A stretch of DNA of 64,000 nt from Hofstenia miamia (taxonomy: Eukaryota; Xenacoelomorpha; Acoela): NCBI GenBank assembly GCA_004352715.1, contig SCFE01000059.1, positions 530,262-594,261 on the forward strand, in the 5' to 3' direction. The translations under genes and the position numbers were made by a program. Position 1 is the stretch's first letter; every line of letters begins with the position of its first letter. Under the pieces are notes generated by a model. It had not been told where the DNA came from. It searched no databases and saw only the letters and a program-made list of their open reading frames with translations. Shown in pieces: positions 46,629 to 58,327 of this stretch.

Positions 46629-47972
46629 GTATGCTACATGCTAATAAAAAGCGGATGTTACTTACTAAATCTTTAATATCTAAGATTAACTAAGTTGGCA
46701 ATTTACCTATAAACGCTCTGTAATTGCAATATCATATATTATGTCATACATTTAAATAACACTTGCATTTTTTACACATGGAACAAATTTCCTATCACTT
46801 AATTAGTTCTAATATAACTGGTACTTATTTATAGGGTTTACAATACCTATTTTCCAAAAGGCTGAGAAATACAATAAGAATATACATAAAGATATTAGAT
46901 ATCAAGCATCCATTGATTTTTCCTTCTTGAATGGGTAATCTTACAAAGTATTTAATAGTTTAAATTTTCTTCAAAAACAATTCAGATTCTCGACCCTAAC
47001 TAATATGGTATTATCGAAGAAAAATCAAACAACTAAAAAGATATCGAAAAACAATTTATATTAACTTTTCTTGTTTTGCTAGTTTACATTAAAGTTGTAA
47101 AATAAGATAATTATTGAATAGACATTTATTAGTTGTCAAAATGATTTTGAATAAATTTTAGGAAGAGAAATTGCTTGGTGGCTTGGCGAATTAGTTAGAA
47201 ATCATATTTGGACAAAGCTAAAGGGACAACAGGTACTTATTCTTATATCAAAAGAAAGCCTATTAATTTGATACAATTTTGAATATTATCAGTTTGTAAT
47301 GAGTTTGGATGAGTATTAGTCTGCAAACCAAACAGATTATGAACTAGAACTCTGGATACTTTATTTCATTAGGTGTTTCGGCCCTGTAAACCTTGATAAA
47401 TATGACTAAAGATGTTCATATAAGGCAGAAGAGATTCATATAGTTAATCAGCGATGTAGTATAACATAATATACATGCTCTAGACAGTTCTTACTATTAT
47501 TGTTTGGACTGTGCCCACCTACGGGCTTCACAGAATTATGATAAATCAGTTTATTATCTTTAGGTAAAAATGGTCTGAGGTGAATTCTATACTAAAAAAA
47601 CCAAAATCTGACAATGCTGCAAGATAAAGGAGTGGCTTCTCTTTTACTTTTGCTGCTCAATAAGCTAAACTTGTCTGTCTATATAAAAAAATTAAGGTTA
47701 GTTGAATTGTCAATTTTCTAATTAAGTGAATATTAAGTAATTGAGAATTTAAAACATTTTAAAAATCAATTCCTCAACTATATATTAAGGTTGTTTTCTT
47801 TATATATGGTTTTAAGTAACATTCAAAATATTTTATTGAAACTTTTAACTTTTCTGTTTGATGGACTGAATTTCAACAATTCTTAAAAAGTCTTCCAATT
47901 TAAAATGAATTCATCATAAGTATTGTACTCACCTTAAAGAAGTATAACACATACAAGAGTATATAAAAACAA

Positions 47973-47975
<3 letters not shown>
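46629..47975. other. AT-rich DNA, no feature seen
   Basis: Nothing recognised on either strand. Confidence 0.4.
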
Positions 47976-48010
<35 letters not shown>

Positions 48011-48262
48011 GAAGTGGTAATAATTATCTATTTTTCAGAATATTTTTTGAAAAGAGGCTACAATTTCAGGGGAAGCAATANNNNNNNNNNNNNNNNNNNN
48101 NNNNNNNNNNNNNNNNNNNNNNNNNNNNNNNNNNNNNNNNNNNNNNNNNNNNNNNNNNNNATATAAATATATATATATATATATATAATATGAAGTCCTA
48201 CTAATTATCTGTTTTTCAGAATACTTTTTGAAAAGAGACTACAATTTCTGGGTAAGCAATAT
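47976..48262. repeat. Diverged duplicate around a gap
   Basis: 47976-48080 and 48161-48262 are the same (TA)n plus AATATGAAGT... sequence, but differ at about 10 positions. N at 48081-48160. Unlike other gap duplicates it is visibly diverged, so it may be two alleles or a real old tandem repeat. Confidence 0.7.
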
Positions 48263-48279
48263 TTAACATACATCACAAC

Positions 48280-49038
48280 CTGTGGCGGCTCGTGCATGCA
48301 AAAGTTGGACAATTTATATCAGAAAATGGCAGCTGAGACAAATCACATTTAAAGTGCTTAAAGTTTTTTAAAATTTACCATTTCTATAAAACCATATTTG
48401 CACAGGAATGTGAATCTAGATTCAATTTGAATGCACATAATGTCAATATATTTCAAAATTTCCACATTATATTTGATGTTTTGAATTATTTAGCAGCACT
48501 TTCGTCTTTTATTAGCAATTCCTTTAAATTTTCTAACTTCTGTAAACAATATTGTAAAAGGAATCCCTGAGGTAAAAAATGCGAAAAGAAACTGCATACC
48601 AGATAGGAGCCTCACTCAAATATATTTCTGTTTCCGGTACTGCTGAATAGAAAAATGTTTCTGATTTATGTATATAATAAATATGTTTACAACGGAAATG
48701 TTTCAATGTGAAGCAATGACTGGAGTGCTTGCTTTGCTAGCTAAATGTTGAAGAAAACGGATCTAGTTTATTTGTTTGAGCAAGCGTATAGGTATAGCAT
48801 TAAGGCATTTTCTTGCTGTGGCGCAATCATTCAATTATTTTTAAAGCAAATCGTAAATAATGTCCTAATTCAATTTCATATTATTACTTGATTCTTAAAT
48901 GTTCTTTCAAAGCAAACTAATAATTTACGATTTGTACATTTGTATATGTATAAATATCAATTCATATAATTAAGAATGAAATTCATTTATTAAAAAGCAA
49001 GCACTGCTTGTCTTGCTTACACGTACGAGCCGCCTATG
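48280..49038. mobile_element. hAT-like MITE, GGCGGCTCGT termini
   Basis: The left end CTGTGGCGGCTCGTGCATG and the reverse complement of the right end, CATAGGCGGCTCGTACGTG, share GGCGGCTCGT. Flanking octamers ATCACAAC (48272-48279) and TTCACAAC (49039-49046) match at 7 of 8, as in an 8-bp hAT-type target duplication. The 759 bp between contain no recognisable transposase. Many hAT families end in CAGTGGCGG-like sequence. Confidence 0.7.
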
Positions 49039-49046
49039 TTCACAAC

Positions 49047-50045
49047 GTAAAATGTGATTTATATAATGAACTACCAATCAGAATTAGAAAAATGGCCAGA
49101 ACAAAAAATTATAAAGGAATATTTCATTAGCACAACTGGCACATGCGAAGACTATTCCTATAATGTATATGGATGCTAAATAGAACATCATATACCAACT
49201 TCTTGTTTTATATTTTATTTATAGTTTATTTTAAACAAAATAATGCTTATGAGTAGCAGTAACTATTATTTCAGAATTTAAATTGAAGAGATTTAATCAT
49301 TGCGATGTGAATAAAGTGGATTTGTATTAAAAATATCTCAAATTGTCTTTGTTTAGAATTTCCCGCTGGAATTTTTTATTAAGAGGCTAGTTAGTTTAAC
49401 AACATTGGGACGTATACGCATCACTCTATGCATTCCATTTTCCTAATGTGTGGTAAACAATAAGAGCATAGGATTAGGATACAAATACAAGAAACTTGTT
49501 GTAAGAAGTATTTATGTCTGTTATAGTGAATGCAACTTATATTAATTTGAATTTAATCACTAACCCAAAATCAATGCATTAAATAACTCTTACATTATCA
49601 AAACAGGGCAAATTCATGCAAAAATCACATTGCAATGTAGGCAAAACAAAAATAAATGCAGTTATTGCAGTAAATGTGATTTGAAATTTAAAAATGCATC
49701 TATTTTAAATTTTTGCTCAAAAATAATGTTGTCCTAAATGTATGAACACTTCTAGCTAAAATTGTCAATTTCTGATGTAAATGATTCTTATCTTGTTGGC
49801 CGCATTTCTCGAATGTGTATGCCTAGCCTACTCCGACAGTATTATAATCCTATCTTCACTGATGTATGTTCTAAGACTTCAAAAGTGGACTAAAGCAATT
49901 TAATTAAAACGATGCATAAAAAATCTATTTTATGAGGATGTGATGACACTATTACTGAGCGTAAAACAATAGAATGGTTCGCACGATTTAATAATGTAGC
50001 GAATACAACTTCGGAGACTAGCTTCGGTCAGTTTGCCCAGCTCAA
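49047..50045. other. AT-rich DNA, no feature seen
   Basis: Nothing recognised on either strand. Confidence 0.4.
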
Positions 50046-50056
50046 GGCCATGCTAA

Positions 50057-50232
50057 ACTGGCGATTTTTGTCCAAACTTTTGTCAGGATTTTTATATGCT
50101 ATACTGCGGATTTTTGTTTAAACGTTTGTCAGGATTTTTGTGTGCTACACTGCGGATTTTTGTCCAAACTTTTGTCAGGATTTTTATGTGCTACACTGCG
50201 GATTTTTGTTTAAACTTTTGTCAGGATTTTCA
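50057..50232 (+). repeat. 46-bp tandem array, left
   Basis: Units start at 50057, 50103, 50149 and 50195, exactly 46 bp apart. Two flavours alternate: TCCAAACTTTTG and TTTAAAC(G/T)TTTG. Confidence 0.9.
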
Positions 50233-51059
50233 TTCATAAGATTAAATATTTCGAATTTCACAACAACCAATACAGTAAAGTTCAAAACCATTTTACTTTT
50301 TATTTACAAATGCATGAATTTTTATGAGAAATTAATATTAGTTAATATACAAAAAATTATTTACATTTATAGAAAGCTGTAGCTTCGTCCAAATAACAAT
50401 AATTGCGCGTGGCAATAATTAGCACGCGGAAAACATTAGGAAGGTTTGTTGCACTCAAGTGTATGCAATCAATTTAATACAATTACATAGAGCGCGCATT
50501 ATTTGGCTTATTAATTGAGTAATGACAACTTCAATAGGCAACGCACTGTATCACGAAGACATTGTTTGTCTTATTGAAATCATGGAAAGTTACCCTTCGA
50601 TTTGGTATATTTCAAGTGATTTGTATCACGTGCACTTTTTTTCTTTTTTCTGTACCAAAATTGTAATTGGAAAAGTAAATGAGTGCCAATGGCCGCAGCT
50701 TATTAATTTTTGATGCAAGCAACAACAGCAAAAGGTCTTTATCTGATTGAGACATAGTTAGTAATAAATAAGAATTTGAAATGGTAATTGTTTGTTTGTT
50801 TAACACATGGATTTCAATTATTTATTATTACAATAATTGACTATTTTTATTGAATTAAACCCCAATGTTGTTTATTTTGCTTTATTTTTTTCTAGCGTAA
50901 AAGTTTAGTTCAAAATCGCTACCAGTTCATGGGTTATTTCTATTGAACTAATAACATTATTATATTTAACGTCTACGCAATCTCAAGTAGTTTGGAAAAA
51001 TCTGAGAGAACAAACCGCTGACAAAATTATTTCGAAAATATGTTTGAAGTGGATTGCTA

Positions 51060-51215
51060 TTCTGCGGATTTTTGTTTAAACTTTTGTCAGCATTTTTGTG
51101 TTCTTTGAGGAATTTTGTCCAAAATTTGACAGAATTTTTATGTGCTACACTGCAGATTTTTGTCCAAACTTTTGTCAGGATTTTTATGTGCTACGCTGCG
51201 GATTTTTGTTTAAAC
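51060..51215 (+). repeat. 46-bp tandem array, right
   Basis: Units begin near 51060, 51107, 51149 and 51195, in the same orientation as the left array but more decayed. Confidence 0.8.
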
Positions 51216-51404
51216 AAAAACCTGGACAAAAGTTTGGATTTGGACAAAAATCGTCAGTGTAGCACCCCCTTCAGCTGAAGAATGACAGCTGGTCTGGACT
51301 GACCAATAACAATTGACTGATGAAACATGCATTTGCAGAAGTATTGAGTGGAGATTCAACTCCACAATGTGTATTTGTTTTAAATGCTTTTGAGTGATCA
51401 ATCT

Positions 51405-51560
51405 ATGGACAAAAATAATTTTGGCTATTATTGGGAATTGTTTAAAATATTGCTAAGTCGAATCCAACTTACAAGGCTGACTGTGAGTTATGTCCAGAGA
51501 TGTGCTAAACCAGATCAGGCAAGGCCGCGCTTAAATCGAAATACTTCAAAAATATGTCAA
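51405..51560 (+). pseudogene. BED-type zinc finger remnant
   Basis: With a frameshift, the plus strand reads YYWELFK then NPTYKADCELCPEMC, TRSGKAALKSKYFKN and SKAHEICKQ. The order W-x-x-F, C-x-x-C, then G-x-x-x-L and H-x(3-5)-C/H resembles a BED finger, usually the N-terminal DNA-binding domain of hAT transposases. The remainder of such a protein was not found. Confidence 0.35.
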
Positions 51561-53590
51561 AAGCGCACTGAAATTTGCAAGCAAATCGTTCAAAATAATT
51601 TTTTGAAAACTATCATATAAATGAGCCCAGCATGGGTTGAATTGTATTGATTTTTATCCGGCAGACCTAGGGTGCTTGAACAATGGTATCTCTGCCTGTG
51701 TTGGAAATTTGCTTATCTAAAATTCACAAATAAATTATAATAAGATATTAATATCAAAAATTTATCACAAAAAAACATTTTTTTAATTCTGTTTAAGGAA
51801 ATCAATTCAGTAAATAACCAAATTAGTAGACAGTTCAACAGATAATACTTTTTAAGAATCGTACTTAAAATCAAGCTGGTAAAGTGGAGAGGATGTATTA
51901 TCCACTCCTCTCGATTTCCGGTTGTCAAAATTTTCTTCCAATGCACCCCTTCATTGCAATGAATTTGGAAATAAATGTGTAAATGATTTATAGTGTATTT
52001 TTAATCTAACATATAATGTACTTAAAATATTCGATGACTGATGTCAGGCGATATGGTCTAGTAACTTCGGCTAATAGCGAATACATTGTTATAGGCATAA
52101 CTTGGCAGCGGACAAATGTTAAATCTCTTATATTTTATCGCATATTAATTGTATTTATTAGGCCAATTAGGGATTTATTCTTACTTAATATTTTTGCGAA
52201 GTATTTATTTATCATTTTACTTTAAGTAAATTCAAAATTGCTGTCAGTGTATTTTGAAATTGTTGCCTCTTCTATACTGTTCCCTCAGTATACTTTTCTC
52301 CATTGATAACTCAAAACTCATTTGTAATACTCTTGCAATTTTCTTCATAATCTCACACAGTCATTGGAAAAGAAATCAGCAATTTATTTCAGTAACATGA
52401 GAAAAAAAGTTTTTTTTAAAAAACCCTCTTTTGTATTTAGACGTTTTTAATTTTTTCCTTAGATGATTGCTTTTAAGTAGTTTATAAAATATTTTGTATT
52501 AATGGTTAAGTAAGATTCAGTATTTTGCCGGCTTTTCTCATTTGCCTACGTTAATTCTTTAAAAAAGCGTAATTTTAATTTTGTAATTCTAATTTCGTAA
52601 TTAAAAAAATACAACTAAAAGTATAAATTTCGTATTTAAAAACATAGCGTTGATGTTCATTTATTCATGCAATATGAATGAAGATTATTAAATTTACCAA
52701 TAAAATATATCAAGTACTGATAAAATGAGGTAAGACCATACATTATATTTTACCAAACGCTGCACAGCAGTACTAAAGAAGCAATTTTAACTAACATTAT
52801 AAACACACAGTTTTATAATGTACATTTTGCGTTGATAAATGTAAAAAAGATACTTTGTTATAGACAATTTATTACACTTCCAACTAGAAGATGTTAACAA
52901 CTTTTAAAATATAAAATGTTTATACAAAAATTAAATGAAGATTTCAAAATGGCTTACCTAACCTAAGCAGCTTTACTCCAACTCATAAAATAGTACTGCT
53001 CAAAGCTAGTTTGTTTGCCAGAGATATTTTAGTGAATTTATGCCATTTCAGGGGCGCTAAATTCAAAAATTACATTGAAATTTTTTCGAAATTGCAATAC
53101 TGATTTCGTTATAATTTTGCATTTAAGCGTCAAATGAAAACAAAATGTAAAAACATTTTCCATAGTAAAACTTATTTGCAAACAGAACATTATTTACATA
53201 TAACAGAAAAAAGTTTATCACACAAGCATTGTTAATAAATGCTTACAAATCGCTTCTTGTATGATTTCCTTGCGAAGCATGCATTGGGAAAGTTGAAGAA
53301 CCAAACAGTAATCAGGCATTATGTGCGTATATCTTATTCTCTGATACTTGCCCTCCATAGATAATCATTGTGATTTTTGCTTCCTTTCATAACAATAGTA
53401 TTCCAAACCTAAAATTCTTTTTACATCTCATCGCAAAAATAAATATTCAATGCATGATTTGCGGGAAATTTGCGGAGTCCAGGCCTTGTTCTTATTGCCA
53501 AGCTTTACAGCAAAATTAGACAGAATAAACTTTGTAAATAAAACCAATGAGTTTTCATCTTGTAAATGAAGTCAATTTTCATCAGCTTTA
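51561..53590. other. AT-rich DNA, no feature seen
   Basis: Nothing recognised on either strand. Confidence 0.45.
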
Positions 53591-54732
53591 TCAACATTGA
53601 CATCTTTTGAATACAATTATGCAATGAAGATAAACTGTAATTTGTCTAAGACGTATTTGGAAAATAAAACAATTACCTCTAAGACTCTATTCTATAAATT
53701 TCTGTACTTTCACAAATGCAACACAAAACTTTTGATAGTGGTGTATGTATTGATTTCCCCATATTTATGAATAGCATGACTTCATTTCTCTGAAAACTTA
53801 AGTTGCTTATGACTAATATAATTGAACCAATTCGAAAAATGTAATAGCATTTTTGGAATCAACACTCTGAAATTCCCATAAATTAAAAAATACTTGAAAT
53901 TAAATTTTTTATTGTTGGGCAGTGTAATAAATGCAGTCAAGCTGAGCTTAGTAGCAAAAAAGATCTTTCATAATTACAAAAGTAAAGATAAAATTTAAAA
54001 CTATTTGACACGAATTCGTGGGATTCCGGAAGTTGCTCAACATGTCAATATATCAGACATAGTAGAAATATTTAGTAACTTCTATACTTAATCATTATGA
54101 TATTGAGAGAAATGAAGTAAAAGAATCATAAGGCCGAGGAAATTTAGGAATGATGAATTACATCCATTAATTACATATCAAGAGNTCAACATTGACATCT
54201 TTTGAATACAATTATGCAATGAAGATAAACTGTAATTTGTCTAAGACGTATTTGGAAAATAAAACAATTACCTCTAAGACTCTATTCTATAAATTTCTGT
54301 ACTTTCACAAATGCAACACAAAACTTTTGATAGTGGTGTATGTATTGATTTCCCCATATTTATGAATAGCATGACTTCATTTCTCTGAAAACTTAAGTTG
54401 CTTATGACTAATATAATTGAACCAATTCGAAAAATGTAATAGCATTTTTGGAATCAACACTCTGAAATTCCCATAAATTAAAAAATACTTGAAATTAAAT
54501 TTTTTATTGTTGGGCAGTGTAATAAATGCAGTCAAGCTGAGCTTAGTAGCAAAAAAGATCTTTCATAATTACAAAAGTAAAGATAAAATTTAAAACTATT
54601 TGACACGAATTCGTGGGATTTAGTAACTTCTATACTTAATCATTATGATATTGAGAGAAATGAAGTAAAAGAATCATAAGGCCGAGGAAATTTAGGAATG
54701 ATGAATTACATCCATTAATTACATATCAAGAG
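53591..54732. repeat. Duplicated segment across a single N, with a 47-bp indel
   Basis: 53591-54184 (594 bp) recurs as 54186-54732 (547 bp). The second copy lacks 54025-54071; otherwise no difference was noticed. The N is at 54185. Two haplotypes differing by a 47-bp indel placed in series would give this pattern. Confidence 0.85.
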
Positions 54733-54905
54733 CCATTTAATGAAAAATTATTGTTTCCAAAAATCTATTTTCATTAGGACGCAAAATTGAAAAGAAAATA
54801 CTTTCTAATCGTTAAGAAATAATTACAATATATTTTTTACTTATTTCAACGAAGTCCGCTAACTTCTTATGACCTTACATGCTTTAAGCAAGACATACAG
54901 TCAAC

Positions 54906-54925
54906 GCTAACTCTATAGAGTTAGC
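54906..54925. repeat. 20-bp perfect palindrome
   Basis: GCTAACTCTATAGAGTTAGC, a perfect inverted repeat without spacer. No flanking direct repeat was seen. Confidence 0.8.
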
Positions 54926-55376
54926 CTTGCACACAGTTCATTAATAATTACAAATGCCATCTTGTATTCTTCTAAATACAGTAGGGTCATTATTACAGAA
55001 GAACTTTTCATAAACAAATTTCATAACATTTTCTTAACTTGGATCTGGGCCACGTTTTGATTTTTGAATTTATCAACTGCAATAGTGAGTGAAGAATACC
55101 GAAAGATGGACGGGGGTTGATTTTCAGAAATAAAAGAACATACCAGAATCATTTTGAATGTCTAAGTACTCATTATTTCTCGTTTTTCTCTATGAAAATA
55201 GTATTTGAGTTTATCTAAAAAATATTCCAATGATCTTTAGGGAGTATTGGAAACTTTCAAAAAAGTATGATCACAAGCAATTGTTAAACACGATCCATTA
55301 GTTATCTCGCTATAAAAAGATGCACCTATGGACTTTCACTATAGTAATTTACAAGTATATGCATATTTAAGAATGC

Positions 55377-55386
<10 letters not shown>
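54926..55386. other. AT-rich DNA, no feature seen
   Basis: Nothing recognised on either strand. Confidence 0.45.
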
Positions 55387-55419
<33 letters not shown>

Positions 55420-55531
55420 ATATNNNNNNNNNNNNNNNNNNNNNNNNNNNNNNNNNNNNNNNNNNNNNNNNNNNNNNNNNNNNNNNNNNNNNNNNNNNNN
55501 NNNNNNGAGAGAGAGAGAGAGAGAGAGAGAG
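55387..55531. repeat. (GA)n microsatellite with gap
   Basis: AG repeats on both sides of N 55424-55506, both followed by GCATAT, again suggesting a duplicated contig edge. Confidence 0.9.
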
Positions 55532-56299
55532 CATATATATACAATATATATCCCACTAGATGCGAATTCAAATCTTTTGCATGACCGGGTTCTAGAATTC
55601 TTGTGGCCTTAAAAAATTTTTCATCAATAAAAATACAAAATTTTACTTTCTATATTTACCTGCTTCAAATAGCAACTTTCGTAAACTTATTTTTCAAAAA
55701 AATGGTATTTGACAAGGCTAATCCTGTCATATATTTTCAAAGTGAGTTTCATAAAGAATTTCAACAAACGTTGTTTTTGTGGTTCCTACAGATGGTTTCA
55801 GAATAATGTGCTGTTAAGAATGATGTACTGCAGATTTACATGATTTGGGTAATAAAAACTGGAAAAAAGGCGGGTAAACTAAAACTGTTTGTACTAATTT
55901 TTTTTTGCATTGTCACAATAGCAGTGAAACGCTGTTTTTAAATGTACAAATAAATTTGAAAAAGTATTATCTAAAAAACTCGCTCTTCGCTTGCAGTTTA
56001 AATAGAAAGCGGAGACACTATTTCAATAATTTCCATTTTGAAAATGGTATTGACGAGTGTACAAATGTTTTGTAATGATAATAGTTTTTTAATCATGGTA
56101 CGTATGATTTTTTAACATTTTCACATTATTGAAAAACTTTGTGCTAGCAATACCCAGTTTATTGCTAGCATTATCTATTAGTATTATTTCGAAACGTAAT
56201 CAATTCAAAATTTTATTATTCAGTTGTCTATACTTAAGTAATCTTTGCCAAAATGCAACTATTCAAGGATATGCTAAGGTAAAAGTCCAAGCAATTTAA
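55532..56299. other. AT-rich DNA, no feature seen
   Basis: A plus-strand frame at 55603-55806 is not recognised and probably chance. Confidence 0.4.
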
Positions 56300-56352
56300 C
56301 ATTTCATAGAAAAGCTGCCCACTTAATTCGTTTCTCATTTACAGTATTTTCC

Positions 56353-57168
56353 GTGATCACAAAATATTCTAGTATATTAGCTGCACAAATTTTTCTTCTT
56401 TTGCTCAAAGCGGGTATTGAGCCAAGCCCCGGGCTGAATATGTCCAAGATTTACACATACAGCGATTATTGTAGCATGATGAGTCTATCTACTGCTCCAA
56501 TTAAATATGTTCATCTCAACATCCAAAATCTTACTAATAAACTATGTTCCTGCAATGAACTAGTATACCAAATTGGGAAAAATTCAATCTTAGGGATCCC
56601 TGAAACCTGGCTAACTGACATAGACTGGGACATCATTTGGAAACCTAACGGCTATGAATTATTTCGTTGTGACAGGGATCTAAATCTTGCCAATAAATCT
56701 AAAGGAGATGGAGTGCTATTGTTAATTCCAAAACAATTTAAGCCAAGAAATCGACACGATTTAAGATTGATGCATTATGCAAAAAACATGAAAAAACATT
56801 CATGAACTAATTAATATCTCTTAATGTCCCAGTAAAAATCAGATTAATGAATTTATTACAGAAATTGAAACGAATTAAAATGTTTTCTAAAAGAAAACAA
56901 GCCATTAATAGTGATGGGCGACTGGAATATCAACTATCTGAAGAATGCTGAAAAAGATAAATTAAATTGTTTAATAGATGCTGTTGATCTTAACACAATT
57001 AATTCCAATATACCGACAAGACTGAATAACAAATCTTCAACATTAATTGATTACTTTCTCGTTGAAAATGTTAACCATTACAAGTATGCCTGCAGTGAAT
57101 GTCCCTATTCTGATCATTGGATCATTACTTGCTTTTCATCTATCAATATGGAGAATACAAACGAATGA
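56353..57168 (+). pseudogene. LINE AP endonuclease with 2A-like leader
   Basis: The frame continues from upstream through FSVITKYSSILAAQIFLLLL, KAGIEPSPGL (2A-like, 56410-56436), then KYVHLNIQNLTNKL, ILGIPETWLTD, GYELFRCDR, KGDGVLLLIPK and a stop at 56803. After frameshifts, a second open piece (56911-57168) has MMGDWNINYL, PTRLNNKSSTLIDYFLV and CPYSDHWII. These are endonuclease blocks N-I-x-x-L, E-T-W-L, R-x-D-R, G-D-x-N, S-x-I-D and S-D-H. The catalytic Glu, Asp and His are all still readable, but the reading frame is broken near 56800-56910. Confidence 0.75.
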
Positions 57169-57579
57169 ACTTGAGTAGAGATTCATGAAAGAGACCCAAC
57201 ATTAATAAAAATTCTAAAAACTCGCTTAGAAAATGAATCTTGGAATAGTGTCTTTCTATCCGAAGATGTAAACTTTATGTTCATATCATTTATACATTCC
57301 CTTACTACTTATGTAAATTTATATTGTCCAACTAAGAAAATTTTGTCTAAACAGGAAAGTTCTATTCATTAAATACCGCGCTCTTTCTGGTTAACTCCCA
57401 ATCTACAAAAACTTGTCAAATGCAAAAATCGGGCTTACAAAACTTACATACAAAATAGAACTGTTGACAACTACAGGCTACATAAGATTGCAAGGAATAA
57501 ATATATTAACGTGTATCCAGCACCTTGTAGATATTTTAAAAAATTGTTTTCAAAGCCCGTATACATATCGTATATATTT

Positions 57580-57740
57580 ATCGTATATATATATATATAT
57601 ATNNNNNNNNNNNNNNNNNNNNNNNNNNNNNNNNNNNNNNNNNNNNNNNNNNNNNNNNNNNNNNNNNNNNNNNNNNNNNNNNNNNNNNNNNNNNNNNNNN
57701 NNNNNNNNNNNNNNNNNATATATATATATATATATATATT
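57580..57740. repeat. (TA)n microsatellite with gap inside the LINE
   Basis: TA runs flank N 57603-57717. The LINE linker ends just before and about 600 bp of unrelated DNA follows before the RT resumes. Confidence 0.9.
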
Positions 57741-58327
57741 GAATGTATTTTGGTTAACTACGCCTATTAAATTTATGTGTTTTCAACTGTCAATATGTAT
57801 TTAGCTCAGATGTATTCAAAATATCAAATGATAATTGGATGTTGAAATAGCACAGGACCACGATATCCTGCTCCTAACCTATGCTACCTAGCAAGTTGCA
57901 ATTCACTCTGCAACTCTTTCTGCGCCAACTTTTCACACTCTTTTATCTGATGATCAACTGTCTCCCTTTTTTTTACATAGCCTGAACTTGTCATTTACAT
58001 GAGTTCTTCTGTGTATGTGCTTCTTCACTCAAAAACAATAGATGTTCATGGACAACTCAAATGAAGGACAACAGTGGATTTTAAATTTTGCTGATTTTTG
58101 TTATATGGATTTGTATTTAAGTGCAAGCATATTTTGCAAATATAATTTTCAATTGAATTTACTAATTGCGTAATACGCAAAGATGATTATTTTACTATCT
58201 GCTAATATGTAGCGATGAATATATTACTACGTACATTATACGCAGCGATAATTATCCTACTAACTGCTTAATCCTCGGCGTCACTATCTTGGTAATTAAC
58301 ATAGCATAGTACTTAAACTTATTAAAA

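Larger units (their letters stand above)
50046..51275. mobile_element. Element with 46-bp subterminal repeats and inverted termini
   Basis: The left end (GCTAAACTGGCGATTTTTG) is inverted at the right end (reverse complement GCTACACTGACGATTTTTG, ending about 51270). Next to each end are tandem units of 46 bp with the core CTGCGGATTTTTGT, CAGGATTTTTAT and GTGCTACA: four at 50057-50232 and about four at 51060-51215. The array units face the same way at both ends; only the outermost ~55 bp are inverted. About 820 bp of unrelated AT-rich DNA lies between. It shares the GTGTAGCACCCC end with the foldbacks at 22.4 and 23.7 kb. No transposase. Confidence 0.65.

Noticed and set aside
52016-52225. A 69-codon hydrophobic frame
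   Set aside because: AT-rich codons give Ile/Leu/Phe/Tyr by composition; no start context or family resemblance.
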